From contig CAMTOO010000008.1 of assembly GCA_947074185.1 (NCBI GenBank), positions 1 to 42,231 on the forward strand: DNA of 42,231 nucleotides, written 5' to 3'. The DNA is from an uncultured Negativicutes bacterium. GTDB taxonomy: Bacteria > Bacillota > Negativicutes > Acidaminococcales > Acidaminococcaceae. Below, piece by piece: positions 33,615-40,920 of this stretch. Both the position numbers and the translations under genes were made by a program. The notes under the pieces were generated by a model that searched no databases, had not been told where the DNA came from, and was given only the letters and a program-made list of their open reading frames with translations. How positions within the stretch are numbered: position 1 is the stretch's first letter; every line of letters starts with the position of its first letter.

Positions 33615-33647
33615 TATTTTACTACATATTTGAACGGATGGTTTTTT

Positions 33648-34328
33648 ATGATTTCTATTCCACAGTACTTAGACTTTACGTCTAACAAGAAGACTAAGGA
33701 AATCAGTTTATTTTTCTTAGACCTCTTAGAACGGAAAAACAAAAGATTGTTCTTGCATTCCCAACAGGTTGCAAACTATGCATCTAGCATTGCTGCTAAA
33801 TTAGGCTTGTCGCCTACGGAAATTGGCACAATAAAGAATGCTGCCTTATTACATGACATAGGCCACCTTAGTGTGCCAAATGTTATTTTAGCCAAGAATC
33901 CTTATTTAACAACTAAGGAAATGGCTGTCTATAAGAGGCATTGCATTGCTGGTTATAGCATGCTAGAAAACATGGCTGATTTTAATAATGTTATTGATAT
34001 TATTAAAAGTCATCACGAAAAGTGGGATGGTAGTGGTTATCCTGATAGGTTAAAAGGAGTTAATATTCCTCTAGGTGCTAGAATAATAGCCGTAGCCAAT
34101 CATTATGATCGCAACATTAATCCATGCACACAACAATGGCAAAAAACACACCAAGAAGCCATTAAAGAGTTGTTAGATGGTGCTGGTACTGATTTTGATC
34201 CACAAGTGGTAAAAGCATTTATCGAAGCTATTGTGCCTGGTAAGGTTTCACTTAAAGCAAAAGATGCTCCAAAAGCTACAAAAAAACGCTCTGCAAAATC
34301 TGCAGCGCCTAAAAAAGAAAAAAAATAA
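33648..34328 (+). CDS. HD-GYP domain phosphohydrolase with lysine-rich C-terminal tail
   Basis: A 226-aa cytoplasmic protein. The HD-GYP domain (about 30-195) has HD at 69-70, HH-E at 122-124 and the GYP motif at 130-132 (DGSGYPDRLKG), so it is a candidate c-di-GMP (or related dinucleotide) phosphodiesterase. There is no sensor domain. Residues 199-226 form a tail with 12 Lys/Arg among 28 residues plus Ala and Pro, resembling histone-H1-like nucleic-acid-binding tails. The ATG at 33648 has GGATGG 6 nt upstream; the open frame extends upstream through the antisense of the structured RNA and is not real there. Confidence 0.85.
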   Translation: MISIPQYLDFTSNKKTKEISLFFLDLLERKNKRLFLHSQQVANYASSIAAKLGLSPTEIGTIKNAALLHDIGHLSVPNVILAKNPYLTTKEMAVYKRHCIAGYSMLENMADFNNVIDIIKSHHEKWDGSGYPDRLKGVNIPLGARIIAVANHYDRNINPCTQQWQKTHQEAIKELLDGAGTDFDPQVVKAFIEAIVPGKVSLKAKDAPKATKKRSAKSAAPKKEKK

Positions 34329-34350
34329 ACTTTATGTTTAATTAAAATAT

Positions 34351-34389
34351 AAGCCATTGATACAATCATCAATGGCTTCTCTTATTTTT
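34351..34389 (+). terminator. terminator after the HD-GYP gene
   Basis: An 11-bp perfect stem (34351-34361 with 34368-34378, loop of 6) is followed by the U-rich CTCTTATTTTTATTTT. Confidence 0.7.
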
Positions 34390-34406
34390 ATTTTATCGCC
34401 ATATAT

Positions 34407-34434
34407 TTGACACTTATTTTTTTTATAGTAAAAT
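34407..34434 (+). promoter_or_regulatory. promoter of lemA-TPM operon
   Basis: Consensus TTGACA (34407-34412) and TAAAAT (34429-34434) are 16 bp apart, about 45 nt before the lemA ribosome site. Confidence 0.7.
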
Positions 34435-34484
34435 TAATCTATAAATGCATCACTTTAACAAAATTAAAATTTCGGAGGAATATT

Positions 34485-35039
34485 ATGAACAAAACAGTAT
34501 TAGGTATTGTTGCAGTTGTTTTAATAGCTGTAATGATGATTTTTAGCGGATACAACAGTCTTGTATCAATGAATGAAAATGTTAATGGAAAATGGTCTCA
34601 AGTTGAGAATCAATTACAACGTAGAAATGATTTAATTCCAAATCTAGTTTCTACCGTAAAAGGTTATGCTGCTCATGAATCAGAAGTATTTCAAGCAGTA
34701 TCTGATGCACGCGCAAAACTTGGCGGTGCAAAAACTGTTTCTGATGTAAATGCAGCAAATAGTGAAGTTACTTCTGCTCTTTCTAGACTTCTTATGGTTG
34801 CAGAAAACTATCCTGATTTGAAAGCAAATACTAACTTCTTGCAATTACAAGATGAATTAGCAGGCACTGAAAACAGAATTGCCGTGGCACGTAAAGACTA
34901 CAATGATAGCGTGCAAGGTTTTAATGCAAAAATCAAATCTCTCCCAACATCTCTTTATGCAGGGATGCTCGGCTTTAATGCAAGAGATTATTTCAAAGTA
35001 GAAGAAAGTGCAAAAGCTGTTCCAAAAGTTCAGTTCTAA
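34485..35039 (+). CDS. lemA: LemA family protein
   Basis: A 184-aa protein with one N-terminal membrane helix (about 5-23) followed by the LemA four-helix bundle; NGKWSQVENQLQRRNDLIPNL is the family hallmark. The N-terminus outside and helical body arrangement is known for LemA; molecular function is unclear. The ATG at 34485 is chosen for the GGAGGAA site 6 nt upstream. It is 8 nt upstream of the TPM-domain gene; the two are commonly paired in bacteria. Confidence 0.92.
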   Translation: MNKTVLGIVAVVLIAVMMIFSGYNSLVSMNENVNGKWSQVENQLQRRNDLIPNLVSTVKGYAAHESEVFQAVSDARAKLGGAKTVSDVNAANSEVTSALSRLLMVAENYPDLKANTNFLQLQDELAGTENRIAVARKDYNDSVQGFNAKIKSLPTSLYAGMLGFNARDYFKVEESAKAVPKVQF

Positions 35040-35047
35040 TTTAGTAT

Positions 35048-35821
35048 ATGATTAAAAATTGGTTAGTACTATTACTTTTAATATTTCAAACATTTAGTTT
35101 AGGAATAGGCGAAGCAGCTCCAAATATACCTGCTAAACCAACTTCCTCTATCTATGTTCAAGATTACGCCAATGTTTTATCACCTAACGCAAAGCAAGCA
35201 ATTCAAGCGCTTGGTCAAAATTTAGATCAAAAAACTACTGCGCAACTAGCTGTAGTTACTATTGACTCCCTTGATGGCGCTGCTTTAGAAGATTACTCTC
35301 TTGAGCTATTTCGTTCTTGGGGCATTGGTGATAAAACCAAAAATAATGGCGTACTTATTCTTGTTGCAGTAAAAGACCGTAAGTCACGTATCGAGGTTGG
35401 ATATGGCTTAGAAGGTGCATTGCCAGATGGATTAACTGGACGTATTCAAGATCAATACATGCTCCCCTATTTCCGCAATGGTCAATATGAACGTGGAATT
35501 CTAAATGCTTATGGAGTAATTGCAAATCTTGTAGCAAAAGAATACAATGTCACTCTAGCAAGTGGTGGCAAACAACAAGTTGCACAAGCTATTGACGAAG
35601 AACCACAAAATCCTTTGGTGACATTATTAGTTGCCTTAGGTATTTTCATTCTTATTATAATAGACAATAAGTTCTTAGGTGGCACTTTAACTAGAACATT
35701 GATGTATATCCTAATCCTCTTTGGTCGAGGTGGTGGTCGCGGAGGCGGAGGTTTCGGTGGTGGCGGCGGTGGTTTCGGCGGCGGAAGCGGCGGAGGCGGC
35801 GGTTCTTCTCGAGGCTGGTAA
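35048..35821 (+). CDS. TPM domain protein (YgcG-like) with Gly-rich tail
   Basis: A 257-aa membrane protein. A signal peptide (about 1-24, ending GEAA) precedes the TPM domain (about 34-160; VQDYANVLSP, RIEVGYGLEGALPDG), a membrane helix (about 192-212) and a tail of Gly/Phe/Ser repeats (about 222-257). TPM proteins occur with LemA; Gly-rich tails are usual. No Shine-Dalgarno is seen 5' of the ATG, so translation is probably coupled to lemA, which ends 8 nt before. A terminator follows. Confidence 0.88.
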   Translation: MIKNWLVLLLLIFQTFSLGIGEAAPNIPAKPTSSIYVQDYANVLSPNAKQAIQALGQNLDQKTTAQLAVVTIDSLDGAALEDYSLELFRSWGIGDKTKNNGVLILVAVKDRKSRIEVGYGLEGALPDGLTGRIQDQYMLPYFRNGQYERGILNAYGVIANLVAKEYNVTLASGGKQQVAQAIDEEPQNPLVTLLVALGIFILIIIDNKFLGGTLTRTLMYILILFGRGGGRGGGGFGGGGGGFGGGSGGGGGSSRGW

Positions 35822-35830
35822 AATAAAAAT

Positions 35831-35864
35831 AAAAGGTTTATCACATTTGTGATAAACCTTTTTT
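35831..35864. terminator. bidirectional rho-independent terminator
   Basis: A 15-bp perfect inverted repeat (35831-35845 with 35848-35862) with flanking A/T runs separates the convergent TPM and racemase genes. Confidence 0.88.
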
Positions 35865-35872
35865 ATTTACTA

Positions 35873-36571
35873 CTATTCATAAAGTTCTTTTATTACTGCA
35901 TCGACAAGAGCTCCTATACTTGAGACAGACTTTTCTTGTGGTAAGCCAGATGCATCATAACCTAATGGCAATTCAGTACAAGCAGTCATAATCGGAAGAT
36001 CTCTTTCTGCCCATAATTCCAAGCATAATTTTTTAGTAAGTTCACCAGCTTCAGAAAGTTTATTTGCTTTCACTAAATTAATTGCTTCTTGTGCCATATC
36101 ACATTGACTTTTATTGGGAATATATAGTGTATAATCATGTTTTTCGGCATACTTTTGGTATAGACCACATTCCCTTGTACCGTGGGTTGAGCACATCCAA
36201 GCTCCATTCGGATTAATTTTCTTAGCAGCTAAAACTGTTGCTTCAATTATATGGATAAGTGGCACTCTTAAATCAGCTTTGAAATCATCTATAAAATAGT
36301 GTGCTGTATTACATGGAGCAGCTAAAACATCAGCTCCCATGTCACAAAGCTTGTCTAAATCAGCTTTAATTTGACTTGCTGGACTTTCTCCTACTCCAAG
36401 AATAGCACTACTTCTATCTGGAGTTTCTGCATTGCCGATCATATAAATAATAGGATGATCTTGATCTCTTTCCGCTGGGCATCTCGCAGCTAAAACCCTT
36501 AGGAATTCTGCTGCTGCTGCTGGCCCCATTCCACCTAAAACACCTAGTTTCTTGCCATTTTTCTTTAACAT
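35873..36571 (-). CDS. aspartate/glutamate racemase family protein
   Basis: A 232-aa PLP-independent amino acid racemase. The two catalytic cysteines are present: Cys87 in AAPCNTAH and Cys198 in MTACTELPL. The N-terminal GVLGGMGPAA is typical of RacX/YgeA-type enzymes. It probably makes a D-amino acid, such as D-aspartate, for peptidoglycan or release. The AAGGAG site is 8 nt before the ATG. Monocistronic, between its own promoter and a terminator. Substrate range cannot be read. Confidence 0.88.
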   Translation of the reverse strand: MLKKNGKKLGVLGGMGPAAAAEFLRVLAARCPAERDQDHPIIYMIGNAETPDRSSAILGVGESPASQIKADLDKLCDMGADVLAAPCNTAHYFIDDFKADLRVPLIHIIEATVLAAKKINPNGAWMCSTHGTRECGLYQKYAEKHDYTLYIPNKSQCDMAQEAINLVKANKLSEAGELTKKLCLELWAERDLPIMTACTELPLGYDASGLPQEKSVSSIGALVDAVIKELYE

Positions 36572-36610
36572 ATTTCCATCTCCTTAATTTACGCAATACT
36601 TTCAAATACT

Positions 36611-36619
36611 ATTGTAGCA
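36611..36619 (-). promoter_or_regulatory. racemase promoter (extended -10)
   Basis: On the minus strand TGCTACAAT (TACAAT at 36611-36616) is an extended -10; a weak TTTAAA-like -35 lies about 17 bp upstream. It precedes the racemase ribosome site by about 30 nt. Confidence 0.45.
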
Positions 36620-36626
36620 TATTTTT

Positions 36627-36655
36627 TTGATATTTAAAGACATATTTGCTATAAT
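36627..36655 (+). promoter_or_regulatory. promoter of the YbaK-type gene
   Basis: TTGATA (36627-36632), 17 bp, TATAAT (36650-36655): a near-consensus sigma-A promoter about 30 nt before the ribosome site. Confidence 0.75.
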
Positions 36656-36693
36656 CTAATTATTCTTTTAATAAAATATACGGGGTGGATAAT

Positions 36694-37161
36694 ATGTCTT
36701 TAGAAAAAGCCAAAAAACATTTTGAACAATATAATCTTAGTGATAAAGTTTTGGAATTCGAAACTTCTAGTGCTACTGTAGAACTAGCTGCAATCGCGGC
36801 TGGTTGCGAACCTGCACGAATCGCTAAAACTCTTTCTTTTAAAGTAAATGACCAGGCAATACTTATAGTTACTGCTGGTGATACTAAAATCGACAACGCA
36901 AAATATAAAGGCTATTTTGGTACAAAAGCCAAAATGCTAGATGCTAGCGAAGTAGAGCCTATGATTGGCCATGCTATTGGTGGTGTGTGCCCGTTCGGGA
37001 TTAATACTGGTGTAGATGTATTTCTCGATGTATCTTTAAAACGCTTTACTACTATATTCCCTGCTTGTGGTTCTCACAATAGTGCAATTGAACTAACTCC
37101 TGATGAACTTGCTCAGTATTCTCCTTATAAAGAGTGGATTGATGTTTGCAAGGGTTGGTAA
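36694..37161 (+). CDS. YbaK/ProX-type aminoacyl-tRNA deacylase
   Basis: A 155-aa cytoplasmic protein of the YbaK/EbsC/ProX editing-domain family, which hydrolyses mischarged tRNA (for example Ala- or Cys-tRNA-Pro). Conserved segments are AKTLSFKV, VTAGDTKID and GGVCPFGI. It is a free-standing editing domain, not fused to ProRS. The ATG at 36694 has GGGGTGG 6 nt upstream; an earlier in-frame GTG lies inside that site. Monocistronic. Confidence 0.88.
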   Translation: MSLEKAKKHFEQYNLSDKVLEFETSSATVELAAIAAGCEPARIAKTLSFKVNDQAILIVTAGDTKIDNAKYKGYFGTKAKMLDASEVEPMIGHAIGGVCPFGINTGVDVFLDVSLKRFTTIFPACGSHNSAIELTPDELAQYSPYKEWIDVCKGW

Positions 37162-37174
37162 TAACAAAAACAAT

Positions 37175-37207
37175 AAAACGGCGTAGCCTTAGGCTATGCC
37201 GTTTTTT
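37175..37207. terminator. bidirectional rho-independent terminator
   Basis: A 15-bp stem with one G-T wobble (37175-37189 with 37191-37205) between A- and T-runs; it ends the YbaK-type gene and abuts the cbiO stop on the minus strand. Confidence 0.88.
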
Positions 37208-37931
37208 ATTTGTAATTTAAATATTTTGCTATAGACTCTACATCTGCAGCTTCCATTAATTCATCATCTTGCAATATTGCTTCACTTTTACCATCTGCAA
37301 AGATTTCGCCCTGCTTAAGCAATACTGTCCGTGAGCATAGCTCCGCTGCAAAACTTAAATCGTGAGTAGCAATAATCATAGTATGTGGTAAATCTTTTAG
37401 AATGCGAATCAATTTTCTGCGAGCTTTAGGATCTAAAAAAGCTGTTGGCTCATCTAAAACCATAATTTCTGGTTTCATAGAAAGCACTGTAGCCATAGCT
37501 GCCATGCGTTTTTCACCACCAGAAAGTCTCAACGCTGTTTTATCCTTAAGATGCTCTATTTCTAGTAAACGGAGTCTATCTTCAACACGATGTTTAATAG
37601 TCTCTTCATCAACACCAAGGTTACGTGGTCCAAAAGCTATATCATCATAAATGGTAGGCATAAACAATTGATCATCAGGATTTTGAAAAACAACACCAAT
37701 TTTAGTGCGAATTTCATCTAGTTTCTCTTTTTTTAGTTCAATACCAGCAATCAAGCATGTTCCTACACCATCTACTATACCAACTAATGATGTTATCAAA
37801 GAACTTTTCCCTGCACCATTTGCACCAACTAAGGCAACTTTTTCCCCAGCTTCTATTTGCAAATTCATATTAGTAATTGCCTTTGTACCATCAGTATGAA
37901 TTACAGACCAATTTTTAATATCAATTATCAA
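37206..37931 (-). CDS. cbiO: energy-coupling factor ATPase CbiO (cobalt/nickel import)
   Basis: A 241-aa ABC ATPase of the ECF type. Walker A GANGAGKSS (about 36-44), Q-loop FQNPDDQLFMPT, signature RLSGGEKRMA and Walker B IMVLDEPTAFLD are present. It starts at TTG (37931), sharing the TTGA overlap with the cbiQ TGA stop, so it is translationally coupled. It energises CbiMQ for Co2+ or Ni2+ uptake. A terminator lies at its end. Confidence 0.92.
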   Translation of the reverse strand: MIIDIKNWSVIHTDGTKAITNMNLQIEAGEKVALVGANGAGKSSLITSLVGIVDGVGTCLIAGIELKKEKLDEIRTKIGVVFQNPDDQLFMPTIYDDIAFGPRNLGVDEETIKHRVEDRLRLLEIEHLKDKTALRLSGGEKRMAAMATVLSMKPEIMVLDEPTAFLDPKARRKLIRILKDLPHTMIIATHDLSFAAELCSRTVLLKQGEIFADGKSEAILQDDELMEAADVESIAKYLNYK

Positions 37932-38725
37932 AATAGACCTCCCAACAATACTGGCACATTAACAAATCGAAAAACAATAGCGGATGCTAGCCCGATCCCG
38001 AAAAACACCCAGTCTGATAGTTTTAATGGTATTTGCTTAGAAACACGATCTTGCAAAGAATAGCAACGACATTTCATGGCGTTGTATACTCTTTCCGCCC
38101 TATCCATGCTCCTTAAAAGCAACTGTCCAATAAAAAATCCTATTTCACTCAGTTTTGGCCATTTTCGACCATTACTTCTTAAACGATAAGCTGTAATCAT
38201 CGCTATCGCATCTTCTAAAAGAACGCCAATATATCTATATGTCATTTCTAGTAACGATACAAATATTTCAGGAACTCTAAGTTGCCTTAACTGTTTGCTT
38301 ATGCTAGCAATAGGAGTTACTGCAATTAATATCAGTACAACACTAACACAAAGAATTGTTTTTAAAAGGATTGATATTAACGATACCATTCCAGCTGTTA
38401 CTGTCATACCAAATAATTCAAAAACAACTTGTCTATCAAAGAACATATTACTGATGCCAATAAATAAACAAAATGGTAAGGCGATTAAAACACGTTTAAA
38501 TACCACATTATAAGGAATATCAGCTATTCCAAGCATTATTACTACATAAAGCAAATACGGCAATAATGCAGTAACTGTATAACGATCAAAGGAAACAATG
38601 CATATTAAATATGCTACTGTGACCAATATTTTTACTAAAGGATGTAATCTATGCACAGCACTTGAACCCGCAGAAAACTGTTCTAAAGTATATAGATTAT
38701 CCAGTTTGCTCCGTACATCAGCCAT
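37928..38725 (-). CDS. cbiQ: energy-coupling factor transmembrane protein CbiQ
   Basis: A 265-aa T-component with about five helices. The coupling-helix segments RLRSNGRKWP and RSMDRAERVYNAMKCR (with the conserved Ala/Arg-type motif) contact the ATPase. I chose the ATG at 38725 for its GAGGG site; the frame opens at a TTG (38743) with no site. It is 24 nt downstream of cbiM and overlaps cbiO. Confidence 0.9.
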   Translation of the reverse strand: MADVRSKLDNLYTLEQFSAGSSAVHRLHPLVKILVTVAYLICIVSFDRYTVTALLPYLLYVVIMLGIADIPYNVVFKRVLIALPFCLFIGISNMFFDRQVVFELFGMTVTAGMVSLISILLKTILCVSVVLILIAVTPIASISKQLRQLRVPEIFVSLLEMTYRYIGVLLEDAIAMITAYRLRSNGRKWPKLSEIGFFIGQLLLRSMDRAERVYNAMKCRCYSLQDRVSKQIPLKLSDWVFFGIGLASAIVFRFVNVPVLLGGLF

Positions 38726-38749
38726 GCAAATACCCTCTTTCAATATAAA

Positions 38750-39754
38750 TTAAGCTGTAACTTTTTCTTTCTTTTTACATAAAGAAATTAGTAAACCTAT
38801 TGCTCCTGCTAGTGCAAAAGTCAAAATAGAACCAATAATACCTGCTACGCTAGTTCCCTTGCCATCACCATCGGCAAAATCATAGTCAGGCAAAAATGCT
38901 GTAACACCTTGAATGCTTTCAGATAATGCATGTAGAGTTCCATTACCTTCTAACTCAGTATCTCCTATAATATGTTCAATAGACCATTCTAATCCATCTG
39001 GATACTCAGAAGCCATGAGAGATAATCCTCCACCTACTACTAAAGTTAAAATTGCGAAAGCAACAACTAATTTTTTTAAAGAAATATTCATCCCTAAACT
39101 GCTGCCATTTAATACATTAGCAAAAATTTCTGGACGAACGCTATACACAAATGCAAACACACTAGCTGTTACAATTCCTTCCATCAAGCCAATTGCTAAA
39201 TGAATCGGTTGCATCAAAAGTGCAAAAGTAGCAAATGGCAATTCCGTTATTCCAGATGCTAAAGTTTGTAAAACAACGCCAAACGCACCAATTTGCAAGC
39301 CTATTACAACAGAAATAATCGAAATAATAGTTAATCTAGTACTAGTCATTGCCTTTTGCAAGAAAGGTTTAAATAAAAGTGGATAAATCACTAAACAAGG
39401 TATTACCCCCATATTAAAGATATTAGCTCCTAGCGCTAACACACCACCATCTGCAAAAAACAAACTTTGCACAATCAAGATCACGGCCATAGTTAAAAGA
39501 GCTGCCGGACCGCCTAAAATACCTGCCAATAAAATACCGCCACCTATATGTCCACTAGATCCTGTTCCAGGTATAGTGAAATTTATCATTTGAGCAGCAA
39601 AAACAAAAGCACCTACTACAGCCATTAACGGTAACTTTTTCTCACTTACATCTTCTTTTTTTAATTGAAGCACTGAGTAACCAATTGCACCAGCACTTGC
39701 TAAACACATTGCTCCGCCAACAGAAGTTGATAAGAGCGCATCTGCCATATGCAT
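38750..39754 (-). CDS. cbiM: cobalt/nickel ECF substrate-binding permease CbiM with C-terminal PDGLE domain
   Basis: A 334-aa S-component. The N-terminus MHMADALL keeps His2, the metal ligand after the free amino terminus in this family. About seven helices (1-225) form CbiM/NikM. Residues about 228-330 carry an extra two-helix domain with the ASEYPDGLEWSIEH signature, a CbiN/NikN-like PDGLE module fused in one chain. Whether cobalt or nickel is carried cannot be decided; no cobalamin riboswitch precedes it. GGGAGG is 8 nt before the ATG. Confidence 0.9.
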   Translation of the reverse strand: MHMADALLSTSVGGAMCLASAGAIGYSVLQLKKEDVSEKKLPLMAVVGAFVFAAQMINFTIPGTGSSGHIGGGILLAGILGGPAALLTMAVILIVQSLFFADGGVLALGANIFNMGVIPCLVIYPLLFKPFLQKAMTSTRLTIISIISVVIGLQIGAFGVVLQTLASGITELPFATFALLMQPIHLAIGLMEGIVTASVFAFVYSVRPEIFANVLNGSSLGMNISLKKLVVAFAILTLVVGGGLSLMASEYPDGLEWSIEHIIGDTELEGNGTLHALSESIQGVTAFLPDYDFADGDGKGTSVAGIIGSILTFALAGAIGLLISLCKKKEKVTA

Positions 39755-39792
39755 TTATATGTCCTCCCTTGTTAATTATAATTTCTAAATTT

Positions 39793-39823
39793 ATTTTACA
39801 ACTTATAGTTAACTCTAAGTCAA
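39793..39823 (-). promoter_or_regulatory. MerR-type promoter/operator of cbiMQO
   Basis: On the minus strand TTGACT (39818-39823) and TAAAAT (39793-39798) are separated by 19 bp. A 20-bp dyad ACTTAGAGTTAACTATAAGT (39801-39820, one mismatched pair) fills the spacer. A long 19-bp spacer with a central dyad is the hallmark of promoters activated by MerR-family regulators. No MerR gene is in the window. Confidence 0.7.
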
Positions 39824-39834
39824 GGTCTTAATTT

Positions 39835-40920
39835 TTATTTATTTTTTTCTTTAAATTCAAGCATAAAATTTGCCAAGGCCTGACAGCCTTCAAATGGCAT
39901 TGCGTTGTAGATAGAGGCACGCATGCCGCCTACACTACGGTGTCCTTTTAAACCACTTAATCCAGCTTGTTCAGCTTCTTCTGCAAATTTCTTTTCTAAA
40001 TCTTCATTTACAAGACCAAAAGTAACATTCATTAAAGAACGTGAATCCACATCTGCATAACCTTTATAAAAATCAGGATTAGCATCAATTACATCATAAA
40101 TGAGTTTAGCTTTAGCACGGTTACGCTCTTCCATAGCTTTAAGGCCACCTTGAGCTTTAATCCATTTTACAACCTTACCAACAATGTATATTGCATATGC
40201 TGGTGGTGTATTATATAAGCTTTCGTTATCCATCATTGTTTCGTAATTAAGCATTTCAGGTAAATCTTTAGATCTGCCTTTAATAAAGTCTTTGCGAGCT
40301 ATAACAACAACTACCCCTGCTGGCCCAATGTTTTTTTGAGCGCCTGCGTAAATCAAAGTAAATTTGTTAGCATCAATTGGTCTACTTAAAATATCAGAAG
40401 ATAAATCTGCAATCAAAGGCACTTCACCTGTGTTTGGATATTCAAAGAACTCTGTGCCTTCAATAGTATTATTTCCTGTAATATGCAAATATGCACAATT
40501 TGCAGGTAGAGTAATTTCCTCTGGTTTTGGAACGCGATTATATTTAGCTTCTTTGGAACTAAATACAATTGCTGTTTCACCAACTTTTTTGGCTTCTTTC
40601 AAAGCTTTATCAGAAAAAGAACCCGTCACCGCATAAGCAGCTATTTTGCCAGGCTCTAAGAAGTTCATTGGAACAGCGCTAAATTGTAAACTAGCACCAC
40701 CACCCATAAAAAGCACACAATAATCCTCGCCCAAGCCTAATAGTTCTTTAATATCTGCTTGTGCTTCATTATTGATTTGTTCAAAAGGTTTACTACGATG
40801 GCTCATTTCCAAAATAGACATCCCAGTGGCTTGATATTCTAAAAGTTCTTTTTGCGCTTCTTCAAGAACCTCTACTGGTAATACAGCAGGTCCTGCACTA
40901 AAATTGAAAATTCTACTCAT
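39835..40920 (-). CDS. serC: phosphoserine aminotransferase
   Basis: A 361-aa PLP enzyme converting 3-phosphohydroxypyruvate and glutamate to phosphoserine in serine synthesis. The N-terminus RIFNFSAGPAVLP, the PLP lysine in AGAQKNIGPAG and the C-terminal GHRSVGGMRASIYNA match SerC. I chose the ATG at 40920 with GGAG 10 nt upstream; the frame opens at TTG 40935 inside that site. It overlaps the DUF1015 gene by 8 nt and is followed without a terminator by the cbiMQO promoter. Confidence 0.95.
   Translation of the reverse strand: MSRIFNFSAGPAVLPVEVLEEAQKELLEYQATGMSILEMSHRSKPFEQINNEAQADIKELLGLGEDYCVLFMGGGASLQFSAVPMNFLEPGKIAAYAVTGSFSDKALKEAKKVGETAIVFSSKEAKYNRVPKPEEITLPANCAYLHITGNNTIEGTEFFEYPNTGEVPLIADLSSDILSRPIDANKFTLIYAGAQKNIGPAGVVVVIARKDFIKGRSKDLPEMLNYETMMDNESLYNTPPAYAIYIVGKVVKWIKAQGGLKAMEERNRAKAKLIYDVIDANPDFYKGYADVDSRSLMNVTFGLVNEDLEKKFAEEAEQAGLSGLKGHRSVGGMRASIYNAMPFEGCQALANFMLEFKEKNK

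Noticed and set aside
33483-33647. N-terminal extension of the HD-GYP protein across the structured RNA region
   Set aside because: The open frame has no ribosome site there, the predicted sequence is not domain-like, and the gene's promoter lies downstream of that start.
35509-35844. Proline-rich minus-strand open frame opposite the TPM gene
   Set aside because: It is the antisense image of the Gly-rich tail, with no ribosome site and no independent support.
39755-39834. Cobalamin or NiCo riboswitch before cbiM
   Set aside because: The gap is only 80 bp and is fully taken by the MerR-type promoter and short leader.
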